A stretch of 64,000 bases of DNA, taken from Gnetum montanum. Its lineage: Eukaryota > Streptophyta > Gnetopsida > Gnetales > Gnetaceae. The stretch covers positions 354,738 through 418,737 of the forward strand of contig MNCI01000920.1 in assembly GCA_015680685.1 (NCBI GenBank), written 5' to 3'. The notes below the pieces were generated by a model that ran no database searches, was not told the DNA's origin, and saw nothing but the letters and a program-made list of their open reading frames with translations. The first letter of the stretch is position 1. Every line of letters starts with the position of its first letter. The translations under genes and the position numbers were made by a program. Below are positions 35,194 through 46,905 of the stretch, one piece after another.

Positions 35194-38100
35194 ATGGCAC
35201 CAAAGATCAGAGGAAAGAATGCCAAATTTGTGAGGATTGATGAAGTACAAGAGAGTTTGCAGCGGGCTTCGCAGGCTAGAGTCAAGGCTTGAGAGGTTAC
35301 TCTGCTTAATCGGTAAGTCGCTTTTCATCCTCTTGCACTATTGTTATCTTTATTACAATGTCGTAGTCTTGTTTATTTTAAATGTGCATGTTACGTTGGG
35401 TGTTAATATCTATTTACATAGAATAAGCTATTGGAGATGAACCTTGTGTTGTCACTTGGGTTTAGGTAACATTGAGCAATACTATGTAAACGTGGTATAT
35501 AATCGAAGAGTCTAGGTATTGTACCTGTGTGTAGCGTAATCAGGGTGTTGTTTTTCTTTTCTTTTCTTTCCCTTAATAGTTGCATATTACACTAGAGTAA
35601 TATGCAGTGCTGCTTTCATTTCCATTATCAGAGATAGACCTTGAGTTGTTGCAAGGGTTTGGGCGATGTTGGCTATGCGTTTCTAGTATAATCTATAATA
35701 TTCTAGGAATCAAGAGAACCCTAATGTCGCATGATGAATTTCTATGTCTAAATGGTCATCTAAGAGTAATGCATTTATTTTATTGTAAAGTATTATGCTA
35801 AAGCCCGCCCTAATCGTTTTGGACATCGTGGACTTTCTATGCTGCTAATATGTTCCTGCGGCCAATGTTCCTCCTCCTCATGCTTGTATAAAGGAGGAGG
35901 CGGTATGGTTCCAAAGAGGTGCACTAGAGTTCTTGCAATTTTTACTTCGTAATTTTAGTGTAATCGTCTAGTCACATCTACCAGGTGATGTAGCTACTGC
36001 TATTTTACATATGCTATTGGTTGGTTTGATGCAGAGCATCTTGACATTCCTAACAGACGGCACAATCGAAACTGTGTGGGTGCAAGACCACGAATAGAGC
36101 GTCAAAGGTTTGAGGCATTTGAGCTGGATCTGGGAGATGTCTAGGTTTAACTATTATCATGCCTACAACACTCTATTCATGGCCCATCATCTCACAACCT
36201 ACTTCCAGAATCCACCTAGCACCATGCATTATGCAGGCGGGTAAGTTCTTTTGTTTCTTTTTGTGGTGTTGCAGTATGCTAACTACTATTTAAATTTTTA
36301 TTGAGCATAAATAATTTACCTATCTTCTGTGGTGTAGATTTTTCATCAATGATAGTTGTCTCCAAGGTGATAACGATACACTATCATTGACTGAAAGGGC
36401 TATAAGGGAATTTACTTCCATTAGCAACGTATGGGCCGGTGTCATGGGACAACTGGCATTCGAAATCCTAGAATACCCTACCTGCTATGCCAACTTCTTT
36501 TCCAGATGTAAAAAAATCAGATGGCTAGATAAGAAATGGACTTTGGATCCTCCCCTCACCATCGTAGATGTGCAAAGGAAAATCCCTCCATTTCCTTTGT
36601 CATTCAAGCCTAGTAAACTTTATTATGATGATCAATTGTATCAATGTTATTAGCTGGAAACAACGTATGAAGTTGTCTCATTTTTTGTTATATTTCTTTA
36701 ACTATTGTTTAATGTTGGTAGTTAGGGAATCACGGGAAATCATGATTATGGCCTCCAGTTGTGAGGCAAACAGTCTCTTCTTTCGTTATGGTGATATAAA
36801 GGAAACACAACGCTGGCTTGGCCATAGAGCAGCCCCAGTTATGTTAACCAATAACCTTCGGGAGGCTGGACTGATGGACCTATTTTTGGTCATAACTCCC
36901 GATGTCACCATGGGTGAAATGTTGATCCTAGTCAACTCCTTCAGTGAAGAAGCTGAGCATCTCTACATACGTGTGCATAATGTGCATGTGAATTTTGACA
37001 TCAACACTCAACTATTTGTCGATCTCTTTGGGGTCCTCTCCGATGGCTTTCCTATAGAGGAAAAGTTGAAGAGGATTTTCAAGTACCAGCAAGAGATAGA
37101 GGAGTGGCTAGGGGTTAAAAAAGAAATCAAGGGAATTCCTGCCAAAAAGATCAAGTTGGAGGTGGCCAACACCATTTACCCCCTTTTTTGAGCCTAGGGA
37201 TTCCCCAAGACACTCTTCCAAGGGAGATTCCTTACCATAGAGCAGGCTTGAATTATGCGAGAGGTTACGGAGGAGAGGATGCGGTTCAATTGGGCCAGCT
37301 ATTTTGCTGGAGGCCTGCACATTGAAATGGTTAGGCTTCGCAAGAAGCTTGAGTCCTGTTTCAATGTGCATTTTGCCTTATTTATAGCCTGCTTCTGGTG
37401 TTTTGCCAAATTTTTGGTAGTCCAAAGGAATGGGGTCTGGGTATAGCAAGACCGTAGCCAGATTTCCAAACTGTGGACATCCCATGTTTTCAGCACTATT
37501 CGGTCACAAGACACTCCTTAAGGAATCGGGAAGTTGTTGTCAGTAACGACTAAAAATATGGCAGTGCCTTAAACTTGGGGTCAAGAAAGTATGGGTGGGA
37601 TGCTCCCCTCCTACATTGGTGATGTGTCAAGGGGGAAGTGCCTGGTGGCTGAAATAGTGGATTCATCAGTGCCACAGAAGAAGCCTTGTTTGACCAAGGA
37701 GCCTATCGAGCCAACGGGTGGTGTGGGGAAGAAGATGTAGGTCAAATTTCAGAGGAGTAATCCTCTAGCCAGTGAGTAGAGAAATGTGCTAATGATTATA
37801 GTTATGTTGCATATAAATGCTGTTACATTATGTAATGTTTATTGAGTAAGAGTGAAATCCTAGATTAACTGATGATGTTGTGTGACAATGAAGGAGAAGG
37901 TTGTGGAGCATTTAACCCCTGAAATAGGGGCTATAGTTTTGCGGTGCAAGGAAGGGACCCCAGCCTTGGAAGAAGAGGCTTCAGTCAATAAGGTGAGAAG
38001 TGTGTAGGTTCCTACGCATGAATAGGAAGTAGTAGTGGAGGATGCCGAAGTCCTTTCGGCTGGGACAGGAAGAGGTAAGTGATTTGTGACTCAGTGAGAT

Positions 38101-38752
38101 TAAATTTTACAGCGTACTAGACTCTAGACAACTATTTCTAAAGGTTATACTAGTCATCGTAATGTCTCAGTTATGTATTTATATGGAATTTGTTCTATGT
38201 AATAGGTGACCAGGGCATACACTTGTCAACAGTGGTGACTCGATCTTGGGACGAATTTCCTGATAAATTCGCCTTTATGGAAGGCGTCGTCCAAGATATG
38301 ATCGATCGCTTAGAGTGAATCAATCCTGAAGCCGATACGTTACGATCATTATGCAGAGGTTATTCCATTGTGAAATTACGCTACCTAATTATGCCTAACT
38401 GCCATTTTATGTTATTAGGAGCTCGCCTCAGATGGGATCCGTTAGAGCCTATTGATTTAGAAGCTATCGAACCTCCATCAAAAGCAACTTTCATGCCACG
38501 CAACATTTACGACGAGATACATAAGTGTTGTACACTTGACTCACTCCTTATGGGAATGTTAGAGCATGAACAAAGACCTTTGGAAGAGGCTGCAAAGGTC
38601 AGAGAAGGAGAAGATGGCTCTAAGTGACGAGGTTGGGGATTTAAGGCCGCGGAACGAATTCGTGTAGGCTTGGCAGTGAGGACTGGCAGACAGCTGTTGT
38701 TGACTATGCCCATTATTGGATGGTCATCAGGAACAGTGTTTAGACTAGTCAT

Positions 38753-40140
38753 TGTACCAACCGAGATCATCAGTACAAGGCTGGAACATTACGAGCACCG
38801 AAAGATCTACGGACAAGCACAGTCAACCCTGCCTCCGCTTGAGGGCGAGCTGGAACGGACGAAGGCAGAGTGCCTTGAATGGTCCGCACACGGATCAAAC
38901 AAGGACTTCCCCAACATTTTCCGCTACAACAGGTTGGGTTATACGTAAAAAATGCACATTAAATGTAAACCGTAAACAAGCACGATAATGTAAATGAGCC
39001 TGTAAACGTAAACTAAAAAACAAAGAAAACTGCAGTAAATCTGGGCAAAATGTAAACTATTTTGTATTGAGAATTGATTACAAAGTGCACCGGTCCAAAT
39101 GCAGTTGTGGCTTTGACACAAGGCGGATGAAAGGCCCTGGCGTGTGTAGGAATGACTTGGCTAGTTCGCAAGACAAGCGGAGTGTAGAGACTATGTGTAC
39201 GGCGTACAGGGCTCTCCAGCGTAAGAGGGTTTTTGAGCTCTGGTCCGCAGCGTAAATGTCTCTTGTGTGCTCTAGGTGTTTTTTTTCCCCCCTTTGAATA
39301 CGCAAAAAATTGGGCTTTTTATAGGGGGGGTTTTACTAGGAAAATCGGGTTGGGAGACACGTGGCGTGTCGACCGGGTGCGTACAATTTAGAAATATGGC
39401 ATACGCTGGGCGTATACGCTACATCAGGCCGACGTATACGCTGGGCATATACGCTGGACTTGCTAGGCGTGTGAACTTGGGTGGACGCTGGGTGTATATG
39501 CTGGGGCGTATACGCTGTGGATGCTGAGCGTAGAGGATGCCAGCGTAAGTGTATAGCATGCCAGCGTAAGCCAAAAATGTGCCCAGCGTATACACATGAA
39601 AATGCTTCATTTTAATGTCAAAAATTAATTTTTGGGTGCCTAAGACCTACTAGGGACCCTGGGGAAGGTCCTGGGTGGTCCAGATGCTCATTTCTGGCAT
39701 GTTTTGACTCATTTCTGGGGCCCGAAAATCTCTCTACGCTGGGCCTTACGCCGGGCGTATATGCTGGGCGTAGAGAAATGAATGACCATCATTTGGAGCC
39801 CAAAATTTGATTTTCAAGTTCCTGAGACCTGATGGGGACCTTGGGGAAGGTCCTGGGGGGTCCAGACACTCCACTTTAGCATGTTTTGAGGAGTTTTTGA
39901 GGCTCAAAAGTTGCTATACGCTGGGCCTTACGCTGAGGCACTGTAGCATACGCTGAAACACTGTAGCTTACGCTGAGGCACTGTAGCATACGCTGTGACA
40001 CTGTAGCATACACTGAGGCACTGTAGCATACGCTGAAACATTGTAGCATATGCTGAGGCACTGTAGCTTACGCTGAGGACCAACATGACTTAGCTTAATT
40101 TCTATCTTCAAGTGTTAGCCAAAATTTTTGTGGTGTTTCA
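38753..40140 (-). repeat. Solo LTR of the Tat-like family inside the antisense gene
   Basis: It starts TGTACCAACC and ends GTGTTTCA on the plus strand, like the L and H LTRs in minus orientation, and is flanked by GTCAT at 38,748-38,752 and 40,141-40,145. No internal region follows, so it is a solo LTR left by recombination. A minus-strand TATA box (TATAAAAAG) is at about 39,315-39,323. CpG-rich motifs around ACGCTGGGCGTATACGCT fill 39,390-39,780. Joining 38,752 to 40,146 restores the reading frame of the gene exon. Confidence 0.93.
39915..40078 (-). repeat. 20-base tandem array in the solo LTR
   Basis: About seven copies of a 20-base unit GAGGCACTGTAGCATACGCT, with variation mostly at GAGG/GAAA and CATA/CTTA. 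It lies in the U3 part of the LTR, near its start in element sense. Confidence 0.88.
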
Positions 40141-40955
40141 GTCATGAACTGGTTGAGCAGTGGATACAAATGGATCTCCTAGCTCAGAAAAATCAAGACT
40201 GGAAGGACTTTAGCATGAGTGTGCAAGAATGGGAGCAAACACAGAAAGATCATAAACATGTTTATAAGAGGGAATGCGCTACCTATCGTCAACATTATAA
40301 GGACTCTACCGTCGAGGCTCAGTTCCTTCAACTATTCCTCGATGTCATTGGTGATTCCAATGCATTTGAAAAGTTTTAGGAGCAAGTGACAGTAAGTGCC
40401 TTCCTAGAAAGGGAAATGACTCTTCCTAGGGGCAGACAACCATCCCTTCCTTCTTCCCTAAACCACCCTGATGGACTTCTATGGAGAAGGGGAAGGTCAA
40501 GGCTAGAGCTAATCTAGGAGATGGGGTTTGGTCTGAGCTTACCAAGGATGAAATTATGCAATGTCTGTAGGTTGGCCTAGAATAAATCCAGTTTGCTATC
40601 GATGCAGGACCATCACAGGTAAGTTGTGGTATTATTGTGTTTTTGTCATACCTAGTTTTGATGGTGATGTCAATATGCATGTTATGTCTAATTGCAAGAA
40701 CGACTTGAAGAGGATCCTCAACAGGATGAACATAATAAGGGTGAAGGTCCTCATGATGAGGGTCTATAGGAAATAGAGCGTAATGGTGATGATCAATGCT
40801 ATGGTAAACAACCCCGTGTGGAAGAGCCTTGTAGGGAGGGCCTCCTTCACGAAGAGATGCCACATGAGAAAGGTGGCCCCTATGAGGATGATTTGCTCAA
40901 AGTAGAGGTGGAGCTGGGAGATACCAGCAACAGTGGGGACAAAGGTGATGCATAA

Positions 40956-41645
40956 TGTGGCTATATTAACCATGATTTTATTGTGATGGAACGAATCAAA
41001 AGATAATATTTTCCTTTAACATATTTTAATGCAAATTTGGTCTCGTGTCTAACGTTCTTTTTGTTGTTTTCATTTGTAAAGCGTAAATGGAATCATAGGT
41101 TTTGGTACTATGACAAGTCGCAATTAGTTTAAGCATGCAGTGTAAATGTAGTTACTAGTTTAAAGCCGTTGTGGACTACTAAATGATTCAAATGTAACAC
41201 GTAAATGAGTGTAAATGAAATCGTTAGTTTAAGGCCATTCCAAGCCTTTGGTAGTTTTAGGCCATTCCGAGCCTTTGGTAGTTTTAGGCCATTCCAGGCC
41301 TTTTGCTAATTTTGGATGAGTGAAAGAGTAACGAAGAAATCTGTTGGAAGCATAAAAATAAGCATAAGCGTAATGAGAATAGCTGGTGGGAGCGTAAATA
41401 TATGCGTAAATGAAATCAGTATTTATACAACATTAATGGAACAGCTAGTGGAAAAGTGCACGTAAATTGCATGACATTTAGATGGCTTGGTTCATTTTCT
41501 AACTCTATAGTTGTTTCCTAACTGCTTTCATCTTCAGTGATGTGTAAGGACGGGGAGATTTATGACCATGTTCCCTCACGCCACAATCTTCCTCTTGGAA
41601 TGGTAGTTCGGCCCAAATTAAGTTGTCATCAACCACTATTTTGGC
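40956..41645. other. Region between the antisense gene and L protease
   Basis: Non-coding. It has short GTAAATG-type phrases (41,080-41,480) and, at about 41,155-41,305, four or five copies of TAGTTTTAGGCCATTCCAGGCC, the array that follows protease in H and N1. Confidence 0.65.
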
Positions 41646-42374
41646 TTATTCTACTGTTTGGACAGGGGACTGGTCTTTGGGAATTTCAAATTCCAAACCC
41701 TGTTTGGTTTCTATGTTGTTGATAGCCCAAGGGATCATTTCATCACCATGGATGACCACCTCCCCTCTTGCGTAGGGCAGATGGATCTCCTGATGAATAG
41801 GTGATGAAACTGCCCTTAGTTGAGCTAACCAAGACCTCCCTATGATCAGGTTGAAGCCCAGGATTTCCTTGACAACAATAAACATTGTGTCTATGGGGAA
41901 TTGGTCCCCTGCCACAAATTTGATGTGCACTATCCATTTGACTTGCACCTGTGCCCCGTTGAACGACTTTAGACATGACATCGTTGTAGGACTAATCTGA
42001 TCGATCAGGCCTAGTTTATCCACTATGGGATATCGGATGACATTAGTAGCCACCCTGTCGTCTACATGTACTCTCTGGATTTGGTGTTGGCCAACCTGAA
42101 TTGTGATGAACATGGGCACCGTTGTCACCTGATCCTTTTCTGGGTCATCCTTAATGGATTCATCATGAAAGGTCAATAGGGAAGGTTCAAGTTTTTCAGT
42201 AGTGAGGGGAAGCATGACAGAATGAATTGCTTCTTCATCCACTAGCAAGCTCCCGTCCACAGATATGGACATTAACATGTGAACCATGGCTTCACAGTGC
42301 TTTTGGGATGTCATTAACAAGTCGTACAGGCTCAGCATTGTATTTTTTTGTTTAAGTGCCTGCTTGACTTGCAT
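41646..42374 (-). pseudogene. Retropepsin-like protease of L
   Basis: A 242-codon open frame, the longest in the window. Blocks in order are LSLYDLLMTSQKHCEAMVHML, LVDEEAIHSVMLPL, the active site VHVDDRVATNVI at about 42,073-42,040, VKEILGFNLIIGRSWLAQL near 41,878-41,820, and VVIHGDEMIPWAINNI near 41,760-41,710. In the relatives H and N1 the active site reads DDGAT, so the conserved Gly is replaced by Arg here and the enzyme is probably inactive despite the open frame. It sits downstream of gag and upstream of the repeat region. Confidence 0.85.
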
Positions 42375-42479
42375 AAAGGCATCGAGGAGATCCTACACAC
42401 GATCTGACTGCTTGCCACCTTTTTCCTCTTCCGTTCACCCTAAGGGATGGATTTCTCAAGGGAGAATGGCATCTAGTCA

Positions 42480-44896
42480 AGAGTTATGTTTTTTCGAACT
42501 AGTAGGAGATGGTTGCATATGTACACTTTTGTCCTTTCTAGAAAGTGCGGCCAAGGGCATAGAAGTGAGGGGTTTAGGCTTGGGAAACCCCAGCGTAAGA
42601 CAATCCTTGACTGTATCAGTTTTCATACCCTCTTCTCCTTTTCTGTTAGGCTAGGATTGGGGGATTGACTTGGAGGTTTGCCCCTGCACAGGAGGGGTAG
42701 CTGATGATTTTGACGCCCTAATGACAAAGGGTTCCTTAGGCATAGGCACGGGTTGGGCTGCGGCTTTAGTGAGGGCAGGCTGTCAGGTAGTGATCTGAGA
42801 AGGGGCTCGGAGGACAAAAGGTTACCTTGGAGCATTCCTCATCAGTGCTGATGGACCCACTATTTGGAGTGAATGAGTGGATAGTCGCAACACAAAGTGC
42901 TGCTTCAGTTGTGCCTGACCATTACCCTCTACACCTACCACGTTGATAGTGTACCCTACGTTATTTGCATTTAACAAGTCTCGGTACACATGCATGGCTT
43001 GGTTTTCTAGGCGTGCCAGACTACTGCTATCTAGGACGAGATCACTCTGATCGATCATGTGTTGAATGTCATCCTTCAACACCCAGTAGTATTCCATGTT
43101 ATGACCACACAGCTAGTGGTAGTCACAAAAATGGTCCAGCCTGAAGTGTTTGGGGACTGGCAGTTCATTAGGCAAAGCCAAAGAAGGGTTTTTAAGGAGC
43201 TCACAATGACGTCTGTGACACTTTAGGGCCTCCTCAGATACCTTATTGTGTTGAATATGACCGGTTCCCAGTAGCTACTTTAGAAGTTCTGAAGGCTTTA
43301 CAGGAAGGGATGTGTACTTTGAACAATCTTTACGCTCAAATTTAGGCTTCGGCTGTGGAGGTGCTCTGGGGGTGGAAGGAGCTTCTTGATTGGTGTTGTT
43401 TGAGCTAGTTGTCGGCTCAGCTAGCTCCACAGATGTTTTCTTGTTGTTGTTATTTTTCTTCTTGGCCCCCTCAGCAACTACCTTTGTCCTTACCCTTACT
43501 GTGGGCATTTTTATAGACCACATACACCAGATCTTTGCTAGCCTCCGCCACTTCTTGGATGCTCTTAGTCTGAAAAAAAGGCTTAACTAAGGGAGCGAGG
43601 AGCAAGGTAGTACAACTTTGACTTAATGAAGTCATTAACTACACCCTTGAAAATGGCTAACAAATGAGCCTCCACGATGGATTTATAAATTTCATTCAAG
43701 GTTGCACTCCAACATTGTATAAATCTTTGGACCAACTCGAGCAGATCTTTTTTGACTCCCTTAAGTTGGTCTAACATGACTTCAGGTTTCAGGTTGTATT
43801 TGAAACGTGTCACAAATTGAGTTAGCAACTCTTCCAAGGTCAAAATGGAAGAGTGTGGAAGTGCCCGATACCAGTCTAAGGCTTTACCCATTAGGGAAAT
43901 GACAAAGACACGGATTATAGTGTGCGGCCATTATTACAGTAGCAATGACTCTAACCTAAAAGTAACCAAGTGAGCATTGGGATTGACTTCCCCATTGTAT
44001 TTCGTAAAATGAGGAAGTGGCATCCCAGGCGGTAAAGATAAAATGGGCACTGTTGGATTAATAGGATCGTCATGGTAAAAATCCATGACTTGTACCATGT
44101 CAGAACCAGCAACCTTGAGGCATTTAACCTCCTTTGTAAGAGTCTGAATAAGTTGGAAGGTTTGATCCAAACCCACGGATAGAGAGTTTGTTTGTAGCAT
44201 GATGGGAGGAGCCACACTAGGTGGCAGAATAGTGATAGCCGCCATCGGCTGTATCATTGGATAAGCTGTTTGTGTGGCCAAGGGCACAAATGACAATCCT
44301 ATAATGGTGTTTAGCACCTACGGGACCTGGCTTTGATTAAGGTGAGGATGGGACATCTGTGTATGATGCACAACGAGAGGCATGTTTGGAACCCACCATG
44401 CTGTAGTGGCAGGCCCTGTCATGTGGGTCAGGATGAAGGTGGGTGTTGTAGATAATTACAACGTAGGTATCGTGTGCACATGCCGTGACATGGGTGCAAG
44501 TGCACGATGAGATGGATTAGGTAATTGCACCTACTGAGGAATGATTTGTGATGGACTATGACCCAGAAAGATAGTTGGAGAGAGAAAATGTAGGTGCGAT
44601 GAGTGTGAGACTCGATTAGTATTAGATAATGTCAAGGGTGTGTTAACCATGAATAACAGATTTACGCAGGATGTCGTAGAGGGAGGGGCCATGGCGAAAT
44701 CAGCATGACCACCTCCTTCAGAGTGGGAGTCTAGATCATCTTGCCCGTCATGAAGTGTTTCATCACGGAACAACTCCTCTAGTTGTTCTAGCGATGTATT
44801 AGCCATAAGCATTTGATCTAGCATCCACTTTTGTTTATCTATCATAGGGATAGTGGTGTTGTGTGAAGGAATAAATTCCTTCCCGTTGCAGTACAT
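42480..44896 (-). pseudogene. Gag of L
   Basis: The start is MYCNGKEFIPSH at 44,896. Open blocks are 44,896-44,531, 44,317-43,934 (VMDFYHDDPINPTVPILSL, FTKYNGEVNPNAHLVTF), 43,891-43,583 (MGKALDWYRALPHS, FVTRFKYNLKPEVMLDQLKG, HLLAIFKGVVNDFIKSKLYYLAP), and 43,523-43,275, a basic region. The region 43,140-43,060 has CDYH..CGHNMEYYW, a degenerate C-H-H-C-like zinc motif in which the last Cys reads Tyr. It is the structural protein that packages element RNA, and is recognisable as the retrotrans_gag type. It is interrupted by about five stops or frameshifts. Confidence 0.87.
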
Positions 44897-45375
44897 GAAC
44901 TCGTATTCTCATTTTTCTTTGAGTTCTTATGGATACATAGGCAAGTTCACTACTAGCTTAGCATAGAGAAAATTATAGTGTTCTCTATGCTAAGCATGTC
45001 CCTTAGGATTTTTGTTTTGAAGACTATGGAAATGGCGTGGTCGCACTGAACTAGTTGGTGGCTCGACCATAGGAGGCATAACTTGCATGGTCCAAGGATT
45101 CTTCAGGTTGGCAGTGTCAACAGTGGTGGTTGATGTAGCCATTCTTTATTCATTTCGGAAGTAATGATGACAAGGACAAAGGTCGCAAGGGAAAAATGCA
45201 AATTAAGGTAATAATCGGGGCTTTCTATCTTATAGGATCCCAAAGGAATTGTCGAAGTGACCGATCTGCACCACACAATCTAGTAAAAAACTATGGAGTT
45301 ATTACATTTACGTCAATCGACAATGGATACAGACAGCTTACAAGACTACCCGTAAAGTGTGGATCGGCTATGAAG
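44897..45375 (-). other. 5' leader of L
   Basis: Non-coding leader between primer site and gag start. At 44,955-44,998 is an inverted repeat, AGCTTAGCATAGAGAA against TTCTCTATGCTAAGC, with a short loop; it could fold in the genomic RNA. Confidence 0.6.
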
Positions 45376-45393
45376 GCCCTCCTTCTAGTGCCA
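45376..45393 (-). other. Primer-binding site of L
   Basis: On the minus strand TGGCACTAGAAGGAGGGC, six bases from the LTR end. It is the best-preserved copy in the window. The tRNA was not identified from sequence alone. Confidence 0.85.
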
Positions 45394-45399
45394 GAAAAC

Positions 45400-46900
45400 T
45401 ATAACGATGGAAAACATTGGTTGCTAGAAACATTGAACAAGAGTCCATGTACACAGTTCTAACCTCGGATCTGTGCAAGGGCCATGTTGAAGAAGATGAA
45501 TCCAAGGTGCCCTGAATGGTCTTGTCGATCAGACAGGGACTTATTTGATCAGTAAAACCTTTGTAATAATTGGATGGCAAAAGGGTGATCCCAATGAGGA
45601 GATATAATGTCGTTAATCCCGAAGGTAATTGAAAGTAGTGTAAATGATTTAAAGCGATTGTAAAATCTGTATAAATAGGATGCAAGAAATTAGATTTATA
45701 GAGAGTGCAACCCCAAGATCTAGGATTTAACTTATGAACAAAATATGTTGGATACAATGATTACAGGAAGACTTCGGTTTGGATGAAGCACATGCCAGCA
45801 GCAAGAAAGTTATTTAAAGATGAAACAAGCAAAGGTCAATCTACCTTGTTCTAGCCAATTTGGATGCAAGGAAGTCAGACCCAAGGTAGAATGTCTGTTA
45901 ACCGGCTATTTCTGATCTACGGTTTTTGCTAATCACCTATGATGTTCTCACAATCGTTGATCCTCTTTTGCTCTCTTGCCAATCTTGAAAGGAATTTATT
46001 TTTTGCCACCCTCTTTGATCTTTATCAACTAGAGCATTTATAAGGTTAGGGTCAAGAGAAAAATGCAGTTTAGATGACGCGTGTCCTGAACTTACAAGAT
46101 GTTGTTGACTTGATGTATTTGTGTTTGAAGCTTGCGTTACCACGCTGCATTACGCTCTGAAGCGTAACGCGTCGTAAACCACTCTTGTTGGAGCTTTGGG
46201 GATCGACTGTTCTTTGATTATGCTGTGATACGCTAGAGAGTGCATCGTAACATGTGAACTGCTGATGTTGTACTATCTCTGTCATCGCTTGCATTACGCT
46301 GCATCATGCTAGTTCATGCTACATAGCGTAATTCAGCATAAAATAGAGAACTTGCAAAAAATTGAAGTGCAGTCGCCGCGCTTCCTTTGGTTCTGATCAA
46401 TCCTTTCGAGGTTTATTACGCTACACTGCGTAATGTAGTGTAATAGGCCCCTCAACTGGAAAACTTACTGAAACATGCGAAACACTGAAGATCATCGTTT
46501 AAGCTTTGAGATTTTTGCTGGGTCATTGAAGTCTTGAATTTTTGCCATCTCTAATGTTGTGATGGACTGCCTTCTGGCATTATGCTACGTTATGCCACAT
46601 TACGCTATGTTGCGTAATGCTGCGTAATATGCCAAAAGTTAAGATTTTTCGGGACATGGGAAACTTGTAGAGTTGAATGTTTGCCGTTATTGGGAAATTT
46701 GCAAAGTTGAATGCTTGTTGTCGCACACTCCTTGTCTTGTTCTATCTTCTAGAATTTATTTTATTGTGCTGCATAGTATGGCAAAATAGACCCTTTAGCT
46801 AAAGAAGGGAACTTGCCAAGCCATTCCTTGTCACGAATTCTTGCCTGAATCGCAAGATTTTTCTGAACCGTTGAGGCCTCGAAATTTTCATGGTGTTTCA
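45400..46900 (-). repeat. 5' LTR of L
   Basis: It pairs with 28,183-29,680. The terminal TG on the plus strand has become TA. The hairpin ATTACGCTAC / GTAGTGTAAT is at 46,415-46,444. CTTTT follows at 46,901. Confidence 0.94.
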
Positions 46901-46905
46901 CTTTT

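Larger units (their letters stand above)
35194..40955 (+). pseudogene. Intron-containing gene of unknown function, antisense inside L
   Basis: It begins MAPKIRGKNAKF at 35,194. Proposed exons: 35,194-35,312 (donor GTAAGT), 36,037-36,240 (donor GTAAGT), 36,338-about 36,664, 36,722-37,771 (donor GTGAGT), about 37,896-38,074 (donor GTAAGT), 38,206-40,391 interrupted by a solo LTR, 40,487-40,618 (donor GTAAGT), and about 40,699-40,955. Phases match across introns 1, 2 and the intron before 38,206. The protein would have a globular first part (exons 2-4), a helical Gln/Lys/Glu-rich part after the LTR (HELVEQW ... YRQHYKDS) and an acidic tail ending in TAA. In-frame stops are few per exon (for example at codon 33), so it is decayed only moderately. 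I do not recognise the family. It could be a captured host gene or a standard extra gene of this lineage. Confidence 0.7.
28183..46900 (-). mobile_element. Element L: Tat/Ogre-type Ty3/gypsy retrotransposon carrying an antisense gene
   Basis: An 18,718-base element on the minus strand, flanked by CTTTT (28,178-28,182; 46,901-46,905). LTRs are 28,183-29,680 and 45,400-46,900. In element order it has a primer site, gag (44.9-42.8 kb), protease (42.4-41.6), a 7-kb gap with repeats and an opposite-strand gene, RT and RNase H (34.6-33.0), a second archaeal-type RNase H (32.96-32.3), integrase (32.2-31.2), a repeat array, and a polypurine tract. Two RNase H domains mark the Tat clade of Ty3/gypsy; separation of protease from RT recalls Ogre elements. 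All enzymes carry stops or catalytic changes. Confidence 0.92.

Noticed and set aside
37993-38007. Additional intron in the antisense gene
   Set aside because: A GTGAGA donor and TGTAG acceptor exist, but 15 bases is too short for a spliceosomal intron, so the sequence was kept as exon with a stop.
39915-40078. CRISPR-like array
   Set aside because: The 20-base units are directly adjacent without unique spacers, and they lie in the U3 of a plant solo LTR.
40426-40863. Minus-strand frame of 145 codons
   Set aside because: It covers exons 7-8 of the plus-strand gene, where the acidic Glu/Asp-rich reading with splice sites is the better explanation. It has no known motif.
42286-42668. Plus-strand frames of 122 and 60 codons
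   Set aside because: They overlap the protease and gag-protease linker of L, whose minus-strand homology to H and N1 is clear.
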